DNA of 64,000 nucleotides from Planctomycetota bacterium (GTDB lineage: Bacteria > Planctomycetota > Phycisphaerae > Phycisphaerales > SM1A02). Positions 41,257 to 50,623 of the stretch are shown here, piece by piece. The stretch covers positions 1 through 64,000 of the forward strand of contig JAAERN010000084.1 of assembly GCA_024230295.1 (NCBI GenBank). Reading direction: 5' to 3'. The notes under the pieces are model-generated. The model saw nothing but the letters and a program-made list of their open reading frames with translations. It was not told where the DNA came from and ran no database searches. Position numbers and translations under genes: made by a program. Position 1 is the first letter of the stretch, and every line of letters begins with the position of its first letter.

Positions 41257-42240
41257 TCAGCAGGCGAGGCTGACCTCCCGGTTGAGCGTCTGCTCGACGG
41301 TGCCGACCTTCTTGGGCAGAACAATACTGAGAACGCCATTGACGATTCGAGCGGAGATATCAGTCATTTCGACGTCGCTACCGAGAACGAATTCGCGGCG
41401 AAGCGTTCGGGAGGATCGCTTTTCACGGACGATCGTTGACATACCGTTCTTCGATGAGGTCGATCGGCCGATGACAGCTTCGAGCACCAAGCGGCCATTC
41501 GTGGCGGTGATGTCGACATTCTCGATCGACACGCCAGGGAGGTCCGCTTCGATGATGTAAGCGCTGCCACCCTCAACGACATCCACGGGAATCGTGGCGT
41601 AGTCGCCGTAGGAATTCACGTCAGCTGCCAACTCGGTATCCAGCATGGAATCACCGTGCAGTTGGAGATTGCACGAGAGGGTCGCAATCTGACGAGCGGC
41701 CAGTACCGGGTTCATCTCTGCCGTCGCAGCAATGGCCAATGCTTGGCTCAGATTGACCTGAGCGAGCATGACGAGTTGACGAGCGAGAGCGAGGTCGATT
41801 GTTGCGACTCTGACGAGTTTGGCTGCGGTCCACGGGCATCCGCCGGCAACCTTGGAGAGGTTCGCGATGAACAACGGGTCGATGCTCGAGAGGCGAGTTG
41901 CCAGTTGGGCTGCCGCCGGATCGATCGCCGCGATTCGGTTCACGATGGCGTACGCCCCAATCGAGCCAAACATGCCAGCCGTGGAGAACGGTGTGTTCTG
42001 AATGTGTGGCATAGCCGAGAACGAGTTAACGGGCATCATCCCACCATTGATCGGGGAGGCATCGAAGCCGATACCAAGGCCCGTTGCCAGGGGTGACACG
42101 CCCATGCCTGTGGCGGCTATGCAATTGGCCATATCCAAGCCAGCGGCATCGAAGCGAGTTGAGGTGAAGCCGTTGTTGTTCCGGCTGGTGAAGGTGCTTT
42201 CGCAACCACGATTGTCTTTGACCTGTACTTTGATAGCCAT
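41257..42240 (-). CDS. Large Hsp20-domain protein with Ala/Ile-rich repeat N-terminus
   Basis: 327 aa, about twice the usual Hsp20 length. The alpha-crystallin domain lies at the C-terminus (about residues 215-320: DYATIPVDVVEGGSAYIIEA and DISARIVNGVLSIVLPKK). The first 90 residues are Gly/Met/Asn-rich. Residues 95-195 contain repeated units of about 18 residues with an IDPxxAxxL-type core (VNRIAAIDPAAAQLATRL, LSSIDPLFIANLSKV and VATIDLALARQLVML). I do not recognise this part. AAGGAG precedes the ATG. A strong terminator follows. The N-terminal part may drive oligomer assembly or bind a special client (inference). Confidence 0.88.
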   Translation of the reverse strand: MAIKVQVKDNRGCESTFTSRNNNGFTSTRFDAAGLDMANCIAATGMGVSPLATGLGIGFDASPINGGMMPVNSFSAMPHIQNTPFSTAGMFGSIGAYAIVNRIAAIDPAAAQLATRLSSIDPLFIANLSKVAGGCPWTAAKLVRVATIDLALARQLVMLAQVNLSQALAIAATAEMNPVLAARQIATLSCNLQLHGDSMLDTELAADVNSYGDYATIPVDVVEGGSAYIIEADLPGVSIENVDITATNGRLVLEAVIGRSTSSKNGMSTIVREKRSSRTLRREFVLGSDVEMTDISARIVNGVLSIVLPKKVGTVEQTLNREVSLAC

Positions 42241-42266
42241 TTTCGAGCTCCTTGAGGTTGAAGGCC

Positions 42267-42560
42267 TCAGAAAGCCGATACGCTCCCGCAACGCTGCGGG
42301 AAGACATCGGCATCCTGTGAAATAGAGCAAGCAGAATCACGATCGGCTCGCGGACAGTTGTCCTCGCCGATGGTGAACACACGGCCTCGCAGCCGAGCAG
42401 ATGTACTGCACAAGTCAGCAGCCGGGAGATCAGCCGTCATCTCAATCCACGTGGTAGGAACCAACGGCATCACCATGCTGGCGAGCTGTGTGGTGGCTTG
42501 TGCCTCCACCGTGTGGTTCCTTGTTGCCGTCTTCGCGTCGGTGTGCGTGTGGCGGATCAT
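42267..42560 (-). CDS. Possible small protein upstream of Hsp20 gene
   Basis: 97 codons, family not recognised. The ATG has GGGAG seven bases upstream and the stop lies 26 bases before the Hsp20 start, so an operon is possible. The sequence is mostly polar and Thr/Ala-rich (VEAQATTQLASMVMPLVPTT) with five Cys in the second half. No signal peptide or membrane helix. It could be a real leader-encoded protein or a chance reading frame in a long 5' region. Confidence 0.3.
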   Translation of the reverse strand: MIRHTHTDAKTATRNHTVEAQATTQLASMVMPLVPTTWIEMTADLPAADLCSTSARLRGRVFTIGEDNCPRADRDSACSISQDADVFPQRCGSVSAF

Positions 42561-42891
42561 GACTGAACTCCCGGGCCCGCTGGCCCTGTGCCCCGCTCCA
42601 TGCGAGGTCGATGGATTCAACACAATCCGCGTGCCGGTCCATGCCAAGATCGCAGCCACTTCTGTTTTTCAGTGGAATCGGTGTTTGAATGCAGTAAACG
42701 ACGTCTCGATGAATGCATGAAGAAACCGCCCCCTGATCTCGGGTGGGCATACACGCTCAATCCAGACCGCCTCATCTCGGTATTCCATTGAAGCAATCTC
42801 TTGGTGATTCCACTTCCGGGAGACCGGAATTCAAGCCCTATCCAAGCCTAAACATAGGTTCTGCCACGCTGGCATCCGATTGCATGAATCG
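42561..42891. other. 331-bp region without a recognised gene
   Basis: Reading frames on both strands are short and not protein-like. The stretch should hold the promoter of the 327-aa Hsp20 unit and the end of ApbE. No CIRCE element and no clear sigma-32-type promoter was found by eye. Confidence 0.5.
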
Positions 42892-43821
42892 TCAGGGGCA
42901 AGTAATCACGATGGGAACATCGGCGCCACCTTCAGCCGATGCCAACAACTGCCGCAACTTCGCGGCTCCAAGCACACAACCCGCCGAAGCCAAAGCGTCT
43001 GCTTCTGCCGCCGACTGGGCGATGACGGTGACATTGGAGTGGCGACCGACCCATTGCCCTGTTCGTGGATCGAGAATGTGTGAGGCGAATGACCCCTCTG
43101 TAGCAATGTGCTGGTAACCGGGGCCCGATGTCGCCGCGCCGCACTCCGCCAACATGCGAACCTTTGCCAGCCGGCCCTCGCCTACGCGAATCCGCCAACC
43201 ACGTTGCCCCGGTGGCGGCGCACCAAGAGCCATATCGCCACCCAACTCGACAATCGCCCGGCTGATTCCTGCTTCAGAGATTTGCGAGAGTGCCAGATCA
43301 GCAGCAAGCCCTTTCCCGATTCCACCAAAATCCAACCATGGCACGGGCTTCTCAAACCGAACCTCAAGGCCGCTCAATGTCATCCGATCGACACCGGTCC
43401 CATGAGTCCCCACCACACTGGAGAAATCATTCGGTGGAACGCCCGACGCTCGAGCCTCGCGCCACCTCGCGGTCATGCGGCCACACAGTGGGTCAAATGC
43501 TCCCTCCGTTCGCCGATGAAGATCGAGAGAGATCTGCAAAGCATTCTCAAGCATCGGGGATATGGCGATCCAACTCCCAGGCCCCGCCTCTCGCATCGTC
43601 ACCACCTCGCTGTCGAGACGCCAATCACTGAGGCACTGCTCCAACTCGGCCATCCGCAAGAACCCGACTGAAGCCGCTGCTGCTGCCTGAGACTCCTCAC
43701 TCGCATACATCACAATTCGGGCCTCTGAACCCATACGCAGTGCTCGGTATTCAAACCGTTGCAGATTTGAACTACAGCTCGTCAGGATCATCAGGAACGG
43801 CAGTAATATGGATCGTGACAT
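42892..43821 (-). CDS. apbE: FAD:protein FMN transferase (ApbE family), lipoprotein
   Basis: 309 aa. A lipoprotein signal ends in LMILTSC. The ApbE domain shows RMGSEARIVMYA, the FAD-binding GAFDPLCG, LDFGGIGKGLAAD and IVELGGDMALG, then SFASHILDPRTG. ApbE attaches FMN through Thr to exported flavoproteins such as Nqr and Rnf subunits. No target gene is in the window. The start is uncertain: ATGs at 43821 and 43842 are both possible. It is divergent from the SUMF1-domain gene with only about 20 bases between the chosen starts. Confidence 0.9.
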   Translation of the reverse strand: MSRSILLPFLMILTSCSSNLQRFEYRALRMGSEARIVMYASEESQAAAAASVGFLRMAELEQCLSDWRLDSEVVTMREAGPGSWIAISPMLENALQISLDLHRRTEGAFDPLCGRMTARWREARASGVPPNDFSSVVGTHGTGVDRMTLSGLEVRFEKPVPWLDFGGIGKGLAADLALSQISEAGISRAIVELGGDMALGAPPPGQRGWRIRVGEGRLAKVRMLAECGAATSGPGYQHIATEGSFASHILDPRTGQWVGRHSNVTVIAQSAAEADALASAGCVLGAAKLRQLLASAEGGADVPIVITCP

Positions 43822-43843
43822 GCAAACGCTTGTGTACATCATG

Positions 43844-44626
43844 GCTACGGTCTTGGGCAGCCCCCCTTCGGAGAAAATTGTCCAAACCCGTTTTAGCCAA
43901 CCTGTCGCTGGAACGTCGCTGTCAATCGACATGATTTTGATTCAAGTGCAGAGTGGCGAGCACCTGTGGGTTTCCCAAGATGAGATCTCCTGGGACCTGT
44001 ACGACGCTTTGGTGTACCAATTGGACGTCCCCAAGGATGGTGGCGACACCGCCGAGGCCGTTACGCGGCCGACCAAACCGTACTTGATGGCAGATCGAGG
44101 ATGGGGGCATGCAGGATTCCCGGCACTGAGCGTTTCCCATCGCGGCGCGATCGCATTCACCGAGTGGATGAGCGCCAAGACTGGAAAGCTGTGGCGACTT
44201 CCCACTGTCACCGAATGGCAACAACTGTGCGAGACCTCGGGCATCACCGCCGAAAATGCTACGGAATACTCATGGCAAGGCGGCAATGCTGGCAATAGAA
44301 CGCACGCCATAGGCACCCGGGCCACCGACGCGAATGGCCTGCGGGACATATGCGGCAATGTTGCAGAGTGGTGCTCGGAAGGACCCGAGAATTGGGTCCT
44401 GATGGGCGCGTGCTACAAGGACCATGCCGGGGATCCGTGCACTGTTCGCAAGACACCCAGTCGCGAGTGGAACGACACGGACCCGCAGATCCCAAAGAGC
44501 ATCTGGTGGCTCTCGGATGCACCATTTGCTGGATTCCGGGTGGTGTGTAAAAGCACCGACCCAGAGAACCCAGCCCTAGAGAAGAAGATCGAGGAGAAGC
44601 GTGATGACGACCGACCTTCCGAGTGA
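43844..44626 (+). CDS. SUMF1 (formylglycine-generating enzyme-like) domain protein
   Basis: 260 aa with the chosen start. Family marks are WVSQDEISWDLYDALVY near the N-terminus, PALSVSHRGAIAFTEWMSAKTGK, LWRLPTVTEWQQLCE, ATDANGLRDICGNVAEWCSE and FAGFRVVCKS at the end. The typical two-Cys catalytic pair of true sulfatase activators cannot be confirmed, so another role of the fold (binding or oxidase) is likely. The start is uncertain (43808, 43844 or 43931); 43808 would overlap ApbE. It overlaps the next oxidoreductase gene by 23 bases and so belongs to the sugar operon. Confidence 0.78.
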   Translation, partial: ATVLGSPPSEKIVQTRFSQPVAGTSLSIDMILIQVQSGEHLWVSQDEISWDLYDALVYQLDVPKDGGDTAEAVTRPTKPYLMADRGWGHAGFPALSVSHRGAIAFTEWMSAKTGKLWRLPTVTEWQQLCETSGITAENATEYSWQGGNAGNRTHAIGTRATDANGLRDICGNVAEWCSEGPENWVLMGACYKDHAGDPCTVRKTPSREWNDTDPQIPKSIWWLSDAPFAGFRVVCKSTDPENPALEKKIEEKRDDDRPSE

Positions 44627-45938
44627 TATCTGGACACGCCGCACATTCGTGCGAGGTGCTGGTCTGACCGTCGGTGCGTTGGCCACAGGCTGTACGACAG
44701 CACCTCGAGGAGCAACATCTGTGGCTGTCCCGGCCGATCAACCCATTCGAGTCGGGCTCATTGGCTGCGGCGGCCGCGGCACGGGAGCTGCGACTCAGGC
44801 GCTCCGCGCCGACCCCGGCGTCGTGCTCTACGCAATGGGTGACGCGTTTCCAGATCGTCTCACCTCCAGCCAAGGACACATGGAAGGACAGTTCGCCGGT
44901 CGCGTTGATGTCCCAGAGTCGCGTCGGCATATCGGCTTCGATGCGTTTCAGAAGGTGCTCAACGAAGACGTCGATATGGTGATTCTGACGACGCCGCCAC
45001 ACTTCCGCCCCGAGCACTTCAAGGCTGCCGTCGCTGCCGGCAAGCACATCTTCATGGAGAAACCCATGGCGGTGGACGGGACCGGTGTTCGATCGATTTT
45101 AGACGACGCCAAGATTGCGAAACAGAAGAGCCTCAATGTCATGGGCGGTTTCTGTTGGCGGTACAACCTGCCAAACCGGGCGTGTTATGAGCGAATTCAC
45201 AATGGGGCGATCGGCGATGTGACGTGCGTACATTCGACCTATCTCACTGCCCCGCTTGGAACCAAACCTCGCCAAGAGGAATGGAGTGATATGGAGTGGC
45301 AACTACGCAACTGGCAACACTTCAACTGGCTCAGCGGTGACCACATCGCTGAACAAGCCTGCCACGCCATCGACAAGATCAACTGGGCTAAGAGCGATGT
45401 TCCCCCAGCCAAGGCGATCGCCTTGGGCGGAAGGCAGATGCGAGAGACGCCGGAGTCCGGAAACATCTACGACCACTTCTCAGTCATGTACGTCTACGAC
45501 GACGGTTCAAGATGTTTCCATGACTGCCGCCAGATGCCGGGCTGCTGGAATGACAACACCGAATACCTGGTCGGAACCAACGGCACGTGCTACGTCAACT
45601 CATGGGGGCCTGAACAGCGCATTGAAGGGCGATATCCCTGGACGTACGAAGGGCCCAACCCAAACATGTATCAGGTTGAGCACGACGAACTCTTCGAGGC
45701 GATTCGTGGCAAGAGGGCTCGCATTGATGACGTCGATCAAATGATGACAAGCACACTTATGTCGATCATGGGGCGCATGAGTGCCTACTCTGGCCGTCCA
45801 GTCGAGTGGAACGAAGCCTTGGAAAGCGAAGAAAGACTCGGTCCGGTTCAGTACGCCCTTGGAGATCTCCCGACGATGCCCGTTTCCGTTCCAGGAGCAG
45901 TCGCATCATGGAACGAACTTCGAACAGCAGAGGCTTGA
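44604..45938 (+). CDS. Tat-exported Gfo/Idh/MocA family oxidoreductase
   Basis: 444 aa. A twin-arginine signal (TRRTFVRGAGLTVGALATGC) also offers a lipobox Cys. The NAD(P) domain begins RVGLIGCGGRGTGAA. The catalytic Lys lies in EKPMAVD near residue 154, and the second domain contains WSDMEWQLRNWQHFNWLSGD and CHAIDKINWA. The ATG at 44604 has AGGAG seven bases upstream. Such enzymes oxidise sugars or polyols such as inositol; Tat export implies a bound cofactor and work in the periplasm. A close paralogue follows directly. The substrate is not readable from sequence. Confidence 0.93.
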   Translation: MTTDLPSDIWTRRTFVRGAGLTVGALATGCTTAPRGATSVAVPADQPIRVGLIGCGGRGTGAATQALRADPGVVLYAMGDAFPDRLTSSQGHMEGQFAGRVDVPESRRHIGFDAFQKVLNEDVDMVILTTPPHFRPEHFKAAVAAGKHIFMEKPMAVDGTGVRSILDDAKIAKQKSLNVMGGFCWRYNLPNRACYERIHNGAIGDVTCVHSTYLTAPLGTKPRQEEWSDMEWQLRNWQHFNWLSGDHIAEQACHAIDKINWAKSDVPPAKAIALGGRQMRETPESGNIYDHFSVMYVYDDGSRCFHDCRQMPGCWNDNTEYLVGTNGTCYVNSWGPEQRIEGRYPWTYEGPNPNMYQVEHDELFEAIRGKRARIDDVDQMMTSTLMSIMGRMSAYSGRPVEWNEALESEERLGPVQYALGDLPTMPVSVPGAVASWNELRTAEA

Positions 45939-45939
45939 T

Positions 45940-47217
45940 GTGAACAGGCGAGCATTCATCGGAGCTTCCATCGCCGGAACGGCTGCGACCACGATGTTCC
46001 ACCGAGCAGTGTGGGCCGCTGGCGCTGACCGCCTGAATGTGGGCCTGATCGGATGCGGAGGTCGCGGAACTGGCGCGCTCTTCAATGCAGTTGATGCTTC
46101 GCCGGAAGTACAGGTCGCTGCACTGGCCGATCTGTTTCCGGATCGGCTCACGCGATGTCGTGGATACCTGAACGAAATTGGTGATCGAGTCAACGTTTCC
46201 GACGAGGATTGCTACATCGGCTGGGACGCGTATCGCGAACTTCTTGCTCGGCCTGACATCGATCTGGTGATTCTCGCTACGCCTCCACACTTCAGACCGA
46301 TGATGGCCGCCGAAGCGGTTCGGCAGAACAAACACGTGTTCATGGAAAAACCGGTGGCCGTTGACCCAACAGGTGTGCGGCTCGTCATGGCGGCCGGAGA
46401 TATCGCAGACCAGAAGAAACTCTCGATTGTGGCCGGAACACAGCGCCGACACGAGGCCTGCTATCTGGAGGCCATGAACCGAATTCGTGACGGCGAAATC
46501 GGCGAGATAGTTGCAGCTCGTTGCTACTGGAATCAAGGCGGGCTCTGGAATCATGCGCGCCGCGATGAGTGGTCTGACATGGAGTGGCAACTTCGCAACT
46601 GGCTGTATTTCACTTGGCTCAGTGGTGATCACATCACCGAGCAGCACGTTCATAACCTCGACGCCATCAACTGGGCACTCGGCGCTCATCCCGTCAAGTG
46701 CACTGGAATGGGCGGCCGACAAAGCCGCACTGCGCCCGAATACGGTCACTGTTTTGACCACTTTGCGGTGGACTACGAATATCCCGGAGACATCCACACC
46801 ATAAGCATGTGCCGCCAAACCGATGGTGCGGCAGGGCGAGTTGGAGAAGTCGTGCAAGGCACCCGCGGGCGAGCAGCCCTGAACAGCGGGCAAGCACGCT
46901 TCGAAAGTGGGGCAACCTGGGAGTTCGCTGCAGAGAACCCAAACCCATATGTACAGGAACACCGCGATCTTCATGCGAGCATTCGAGGCGAATCTCCACG
47001 ACTCAATGAGGCCAGACGCATTGCCGAATCGACGCTCACCGCCATCATGGGACGCATGAGCGCATACAGCGGCAAGGTGATCTCTTGGGATGAAGCGCTT
47101 CACTCCGACCTTGACCTCGCTCCACCGGCCTACGCATTCGGGGATCTTGACGTCCCCGCCGTACCGATTCCCGGGAGCACAGCACCACATGACACACTTT
47201 GGACTCCGGAGGCCTAA
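45940..47217 (+). CDS. Tat-exported Gfo/Idh/MocA family oxidoreductase, paralogue
   Basis: 425 aa. It starts with GTG one base after the previous stop, with GAGG upstream, giving the Tat signal NRRAFIGASIAGTAATTMF. The cofactor motif is NVGLIGCGGRGTGAL, the catalytic Lys lies in EKPVAVD, and the signature WSDMEWQLRNWLYFTWLSGD is nearly shared with the first oxidoreductase, so the pair arose by duplication. Longer upstream frames run through the previous gene and were not used. Confidence 0.92.
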   Translation: MNRRAFIGASIAGTAATTMFHRAVWAAGADRLNVGLIGCGGRGTGALFNAVDASPEVQVAALADLFPDRLTRCRGYLNEIGDRVNVSDEDCYIGWDAYRELLARPDIDLVILATPPHFRPMMAAEAVRQNKHVFMEKPVAVDPTGVRLVMAAGDIADQKKLSIVAGTQRRHEACYLEAMNRIRDGEIGEIVAARCYWNQGGLWNHARRDEWSDMEWQLRNWLYFTWLSGDHITEQHVHNLDAINWALGAHPVKCTGMGGRQSRTAPEYGHCFDHFAVDYEYPGDIHTISMCRQTDGAAGRVGEVVQGTRGRAALNSGQARFESGATWEFAAENPNPYVQEHRDLHASIRGESPRLNEARRIAESTLTAIMGRMSAYSGKVISWDEALHSDLDLAPPAYAFGDLDVPAVPIPGSTAPHDTLWTPEA

Positions 47218-47220
47218 CGA

Positions 47221-48183
47221 ATGAACCGACGTACCTTTGTTGCTGCGGGAGTAGCTGGCGTTGCCGGCACTGCGATTGGCATGCACGACCAGCCATTCCC
47301 GTATGAGCTGCCCCCCGAGTACCCACCCGGCCACGAGCCGTGGCCCAAGGGGACCAGGCCTCGAAGCAACACCTTCACACTCGACTACGCCCCTCATTTC
47401 GGGATGTTTCGAAATCATGCGGGGGACGATCACATCGACCAGATCGACTTCATGGCCGAAGCGGGATTCCGGTCGATCGAAGACAATGGCATGCGAGGAC
47501 GTGAAGAGTCTGAACAACTCCGAATCGCGCGTGCACTTGAACGAAACGATATGCGCATGGGTGTGTTCGTCATGAACATGGACGGTGCGTGGCGCCCCAG
47601 TTTGACTACCGGAACGCCTGATGAGCGAGAACGCTTTGTACAGAATGCGCGAGATTCGGTCGAAGTCGCCAAGCGTGTCAACGCCACATGGATCACAGTT
47701 GTGCCGGGCATGGTTGCCGACGGCATCCCCGAGGCCGTTCAGACGGCCAACGTCGTCGAATCGCTTAAGCAAGCTGCGGGCATACTGGAAGATCACGACA
47801 TCGTCATGGTGTGCGAGCCACTCAACTGGCGTGACCACCACGGCCTGTTCCTTCGATACACACCGCAGGCAATCAAGATCATGGACGCCGTCGACTCACC
47901 GTCATGCAAGATTCTGCAGGATCTCTACCACCAGCAGGCCACGGAAGGCAATCTCATCGAACACATGGATGCGGCCTGGCATCACATCCCGTACTTTCAG
48001 GTGGGCGACAATCCCGGCCGTAGGGAGCCGGGTACCGGCGAGATTAACTATGCCAATGTCTTCAAACACATGCACGAACGTGGATGCGACGCCATCATCG
48101 GTATGGAACACGGCAAGAGCATCAGCGGCAAAGACGGCGAAGTCGCTCTGATTGAAGCCTATCGGGCGGTTGATCCTGAGTGA
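47221..48183 (+). CDS. Tat-exported hydroxypyruvate-isomerase-like TIM-barrel protein
   Basis: 320 aa. A Tat signal (MNRRTFVAAGVAGVAGTAI) is followed by a xylose-isomerase-like TIM barrel. Visible marks are the metal-binding Glu in VMVCEPLNWRDH, DLYHQQATEGNLIEH, HIPYFQVGDNPGRREPGTGE and GMEHGKS. The VGDNPGRREPGTGEINY stretch is typical of the Hyi family. It lies three bases after the second oxidoreductase, so all three form one unit, probably a periplasmic sugar-acid or polyol conversion path. True substrate unknown. Confidence 0.9.
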   Translation: MNRRTFVAAGVAGVAGTAIGMHDQPFPYELPPEYPPGHEPWPKGTRPRSNTFTLDYAPHFGMFRNHAGDDHIDQIDFMAEAGFRSIEDNGMRGREESEQLRIARALERNDMRMGVFVMNMDGAWRPSLTTGTPDERERFVQNARDSVEVAKRVNATWITVVPGMVADGIPEAVQTANVVESLKQAAGILEDHDIVMVCEPLNWRDHHGLFLRYTPQAIKIMDAVDSPSCKILQDLYHQQATEGNLIEHMDAAWHHIPYFQVGDNPGRREPGTGEINYANVFKHMHERGCDAIIGMEHGKSISGKDGEVALIEAYRAVDPE

Positions 48184-48198
48184 GGCGCGGCGTTGCTA

Positions 48199-49497
48199 CT
48201 ACGTCTTCGCTTTTGAGATCGCTCGCCCTGATGGATAGAAGACGAGCAGCAAGGCGAGGCAAACGAGGGCGGCGTACATCGGAATTGAAAAGAGGGCTGA
48301 CCAATTCACAATGTCATTGATTGTAGCCCAGTCGCCGATTTGACCGGCAACGTAACTGCCGACAACTATGCCGATGCCAACGAAGACGAGATTGAAGAGG
48401 TTCTGCGATGACGCCTTGACGTCGCCGGTGCACTCTTCATCTACCACCATAAACGCGACGAATATGAAGCAACCGAAGCACAGGCCATGCAACGCAATTC
48501 CTGCAATCAAGATTCCAATCTCTCCCATGCCCGTCAAGCCGTTGATCCACTCAACTTGAGAGAAGAGGAACATTCGAAGCGTGTAGGCTGCAAGACCGAT
48601 GGCTAGCAGTGTCTTGCGTGACCACTTGCCGGCCACAAATGGTATGAGGAACAACACCAACACTTCTGCCATTTGCCCGATGGTCATGAGCCCACCACCG
48701 CCCACACCAAACACGTTGTTTATTGCCTTGACCGCACCCTCGGCCTGAGCTTGGTATTCGCCAAGGAATCCGGACGTGTACACAAAGTAGAACTGATGAA
48801 TCATGCTCACTGGCACTGCAAGAAGAAAGAGCGTCAGCAAGGGGTTTCGACGAATTTCGCCAAGTGCCTCGGTCGTTGCTGAGGCTTGCTCGCCCTTCTG
48901 CGGAGGCGTCTTGGGCAACGTAAAGCAGTACACACCCATGATGGCGCCAAGAATAGCGCTCAACTTAAATGCATCCATCATGCCGAACGCCACCTCCTCA
49001 GTCGAATAGGAGTGCAGCAACCACTGCCCAATGCCAATGCCGACGACAATCCAGCCAAGAGTTCCCCACAGCCGGACCTTGCCAAAGTCACGATCTCGGT
49101 CAGGCATATGGTGAAAGGCCAGTGAGTTGGTGAGCGCAAGTGTTGGCGCGTACACGACGGAATACACAATCGCCATCGCAAAGAACACCCAGTACGATTC
49201 AATCCATGCCAGTTGCCACACAATGATGGCGCCCACAATATGGCTCAGGCCGAGATACTTTTCGGTATTAAACCAGCGGTCAGCAATCTGGCCAGCAATG
49301 AATGGTCCGAAGATGGCACCAACGCCACCGGCCATGAACATCCAGCCAATATCCCCAGATGAGAACTTCCGGTAGTCGTGCAAGAAAGGCCACAGCAGTG
49401 GCAGCCACGCCCCCCAGATCGCGTACTGCAGAAACATCATGAAAGAAAGGCGGCTGCCCAGATTCAGTCCCATGCGCGGTGCGGTGGTTGCATTCAT
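48199..49497 (-). CDS. MFS permease, nucleoside/sugar symporter type
   Basis: 432 aa with about twelve membrane helices. It begins [19 protein letters not shown], the start seen in NupG-like permeases, and has MFS loop motifs [12 protein letters not shown] and [15 protein letters not shown]. The ATG at 49497 is chosen; an upstream frame crosses the divergent aldolase promoter. It is convergent with the isomerase gene, with 15 bases between. It probably imports the product of the sugar oxidoreductase module (inference from context). Confidence 0.9.
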   Translation of the reverse strand: MNATTAPRMGLNLGSRLSFMMFLQYAIWGAWLPLLWPFLHDYRKFSSGDIGWMFMAGGVGAIFGPFIAGQIADRWFNTEKYLGLSHIVGAIIVWQLAWIESYWVFFAMAIVYSVVYAPTLALTNSLAFHHMPDRDRDFGKVRLWGTLGWIVVGIGIGQWLLHSYSTEEVAFGMMDAFKLSAILGAIMGVYCFTLPKTPPQKGEQASATTEALGEIRRNPLLTLFLLAVPVSMIHQFYFVYTSGFLGEYQAQAEGAVKAINNVFGVGGGGLMTIGQMAEVLVLFLIPFVAGKWSRKTLLAIGLAAYTLRMFLFSQVEWINGLTGMGEIGILIAGIALHGLCFGCFIFVAFMVVDEECTGDVKASSQNLFNLVFVGIGIVVGSYVAGQIGDWATINDIVNWSALFSIPMYAALVCLALLLVFYPSGRAISKAKT

Positions 49498-49549
49498 GGA
49501 TGAGAGGTATACCAGATATGCGGGGTACCCCGCAGTACCATTGGCAACC

Positions 49550-50578
49550 ATGGCAATTCCCATTGATCTTCGCAGCGACACAGTCACCCAACCAACCGAC
49601 GCAATGAAACTGGCGATGGTGCAAGCCCCCCTGGGCGATGACGTCTTGGGCGACGACCCCACTGTCAACAGGCTTCAAGAACAGTGCGCCGAACTCTTCG
49701 GCAAGGATGCGGCCTGCTTCGTCCCAAGCGGCTCGATGGCGAACCAAATCGCCATTCGAGCTCAGACGTCTCCTGGAGACGAAATCATGTGCCATGAGCA
49801 CGGGCACGTGTATCTCTATGAAGCTGGCGCGTGGGCGGCCATCTCCGGGTGCTCTTTGGCGATGCTCCGCGGCGAGCGTGGCCAGTTTGAGAGCCACGAC
49901 GTGTCCAAGGCGGTCCGCATGGACGATCCACACTTTCCAAGATCTCGCCTGTTGGTCGTCGAAAATACACAGAACCGTGGCGGAGGTGCCATCTGGCCAA
50001 TCGATCGCATCCACGCTGTCACTGATGAGGCAAGGAAACACGACCTGAAATGCCATCTTGACGGCGCACGCATTTGGAACGCCTCAGCAGCAACTCACAT
50101 TTCAGTCGCTGACTACGCCCAGCCATTCGATACTGTTTCAGCGTGCTTTTCGAAAGGCCTCGGATGCCCTGTCGGATCGATTGTCTGTGGTGATCAGGAC
50201 ACCATCGCTCAGGCACACCGAATTCGAAAAATGTTGGGCGGAACAATGCGGCAGAGCGGGATGCTCGCAGCGGCAGCAATCCACGCCATAGATCACCACC
50301 GCGACCGACTCTGTGACGATCACACACATGCCAAGATGCTTGCTGAAACCCTCGAGAGGTGTCGCAATGCCGAGATCGACGCAGAGAGTGTTGAAACAAA
50401 CATCGTGTATTTCGATGTCCAAGACGATGCTGCACAGATTGCCGCTGCACTTGACTGTGCTGGGCTGCGATGCCTCGATGCCGGGCCCCGGACGCTTCGC
50501 TTGGTCACCAGCCTTGCCGTCGATCGAGCCGACATCGAACAGGCCTGCACTATCCTGACCCAACTGCTCGATGCCTAG
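49550..50578 (+). CDS. Low-specificity L-threonine aldolase
   Basis: 342 aa PLP enzyme that splits threonine into glycine and acetaldehyde. Visible marks are [15 protein letters not shown] at the start, [39 protein letters not shown], the PLP Asp in [10 protein letters not shown] and the Lys in [14 protein letters not shown]. The length is normal. The ATG at 49550 lies directly before the family start motif. It is divergent from the permease, with 52 bases between. Confidence 0.94.
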   Translation: MAIPIDLRSDTVTQPTDAMKLAMVQAPLGDDVLGDDPTVNRLQEQCAELFGKDAACFVPSGSMANQIAIRAQTSPGDEIMCHEHGHVYLYEAGAWAAISGCSLAMLRGERGQFESHDVSKAVRMDDPHFPRSRLLVVENTQNRGGGAIWPIDRIHAVTDEARKHDLKCHLDGARIWNASAATHISVADYAQPFDTVSACFSKGLGCPVGSIVCGDQDTIAQAHRIRKMLGGTMRQSGMLAAAAIHAIDHHRDRLCDDHTHAKMLAETLERCRNAEIDAESVETNIVYFDVQDDAAQIAAALDCAGLRCLDAGPRTLRLVTSLAVDRADIEQACTILTQLLDA

Positions 50579-50623
50579 GATTATTTACTCACAGAGACGA
50601 TCTATTGGACGAAGGGAGCACGC

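Noticed and set aside
42358-42720. 120-codon plus-strand frame
   Set aside because: No ribosome site, and it lies antisense to the more plausible 97-codon frame and the expected promoter zone.
40983-42891. CIRCE element or sigma-32-type promoter in front of the Hsp20 genes
   Set aside because: No TTAGCACTC-type inverted repeat or clear promoter boxes were found by eye.
45766-47841. 691-codon minus-strand reading frame across the oxidoreductase genes
   Set aside because: It lies antisense to three well-supported genes and shows no domain, signal peptide or ribosome site.
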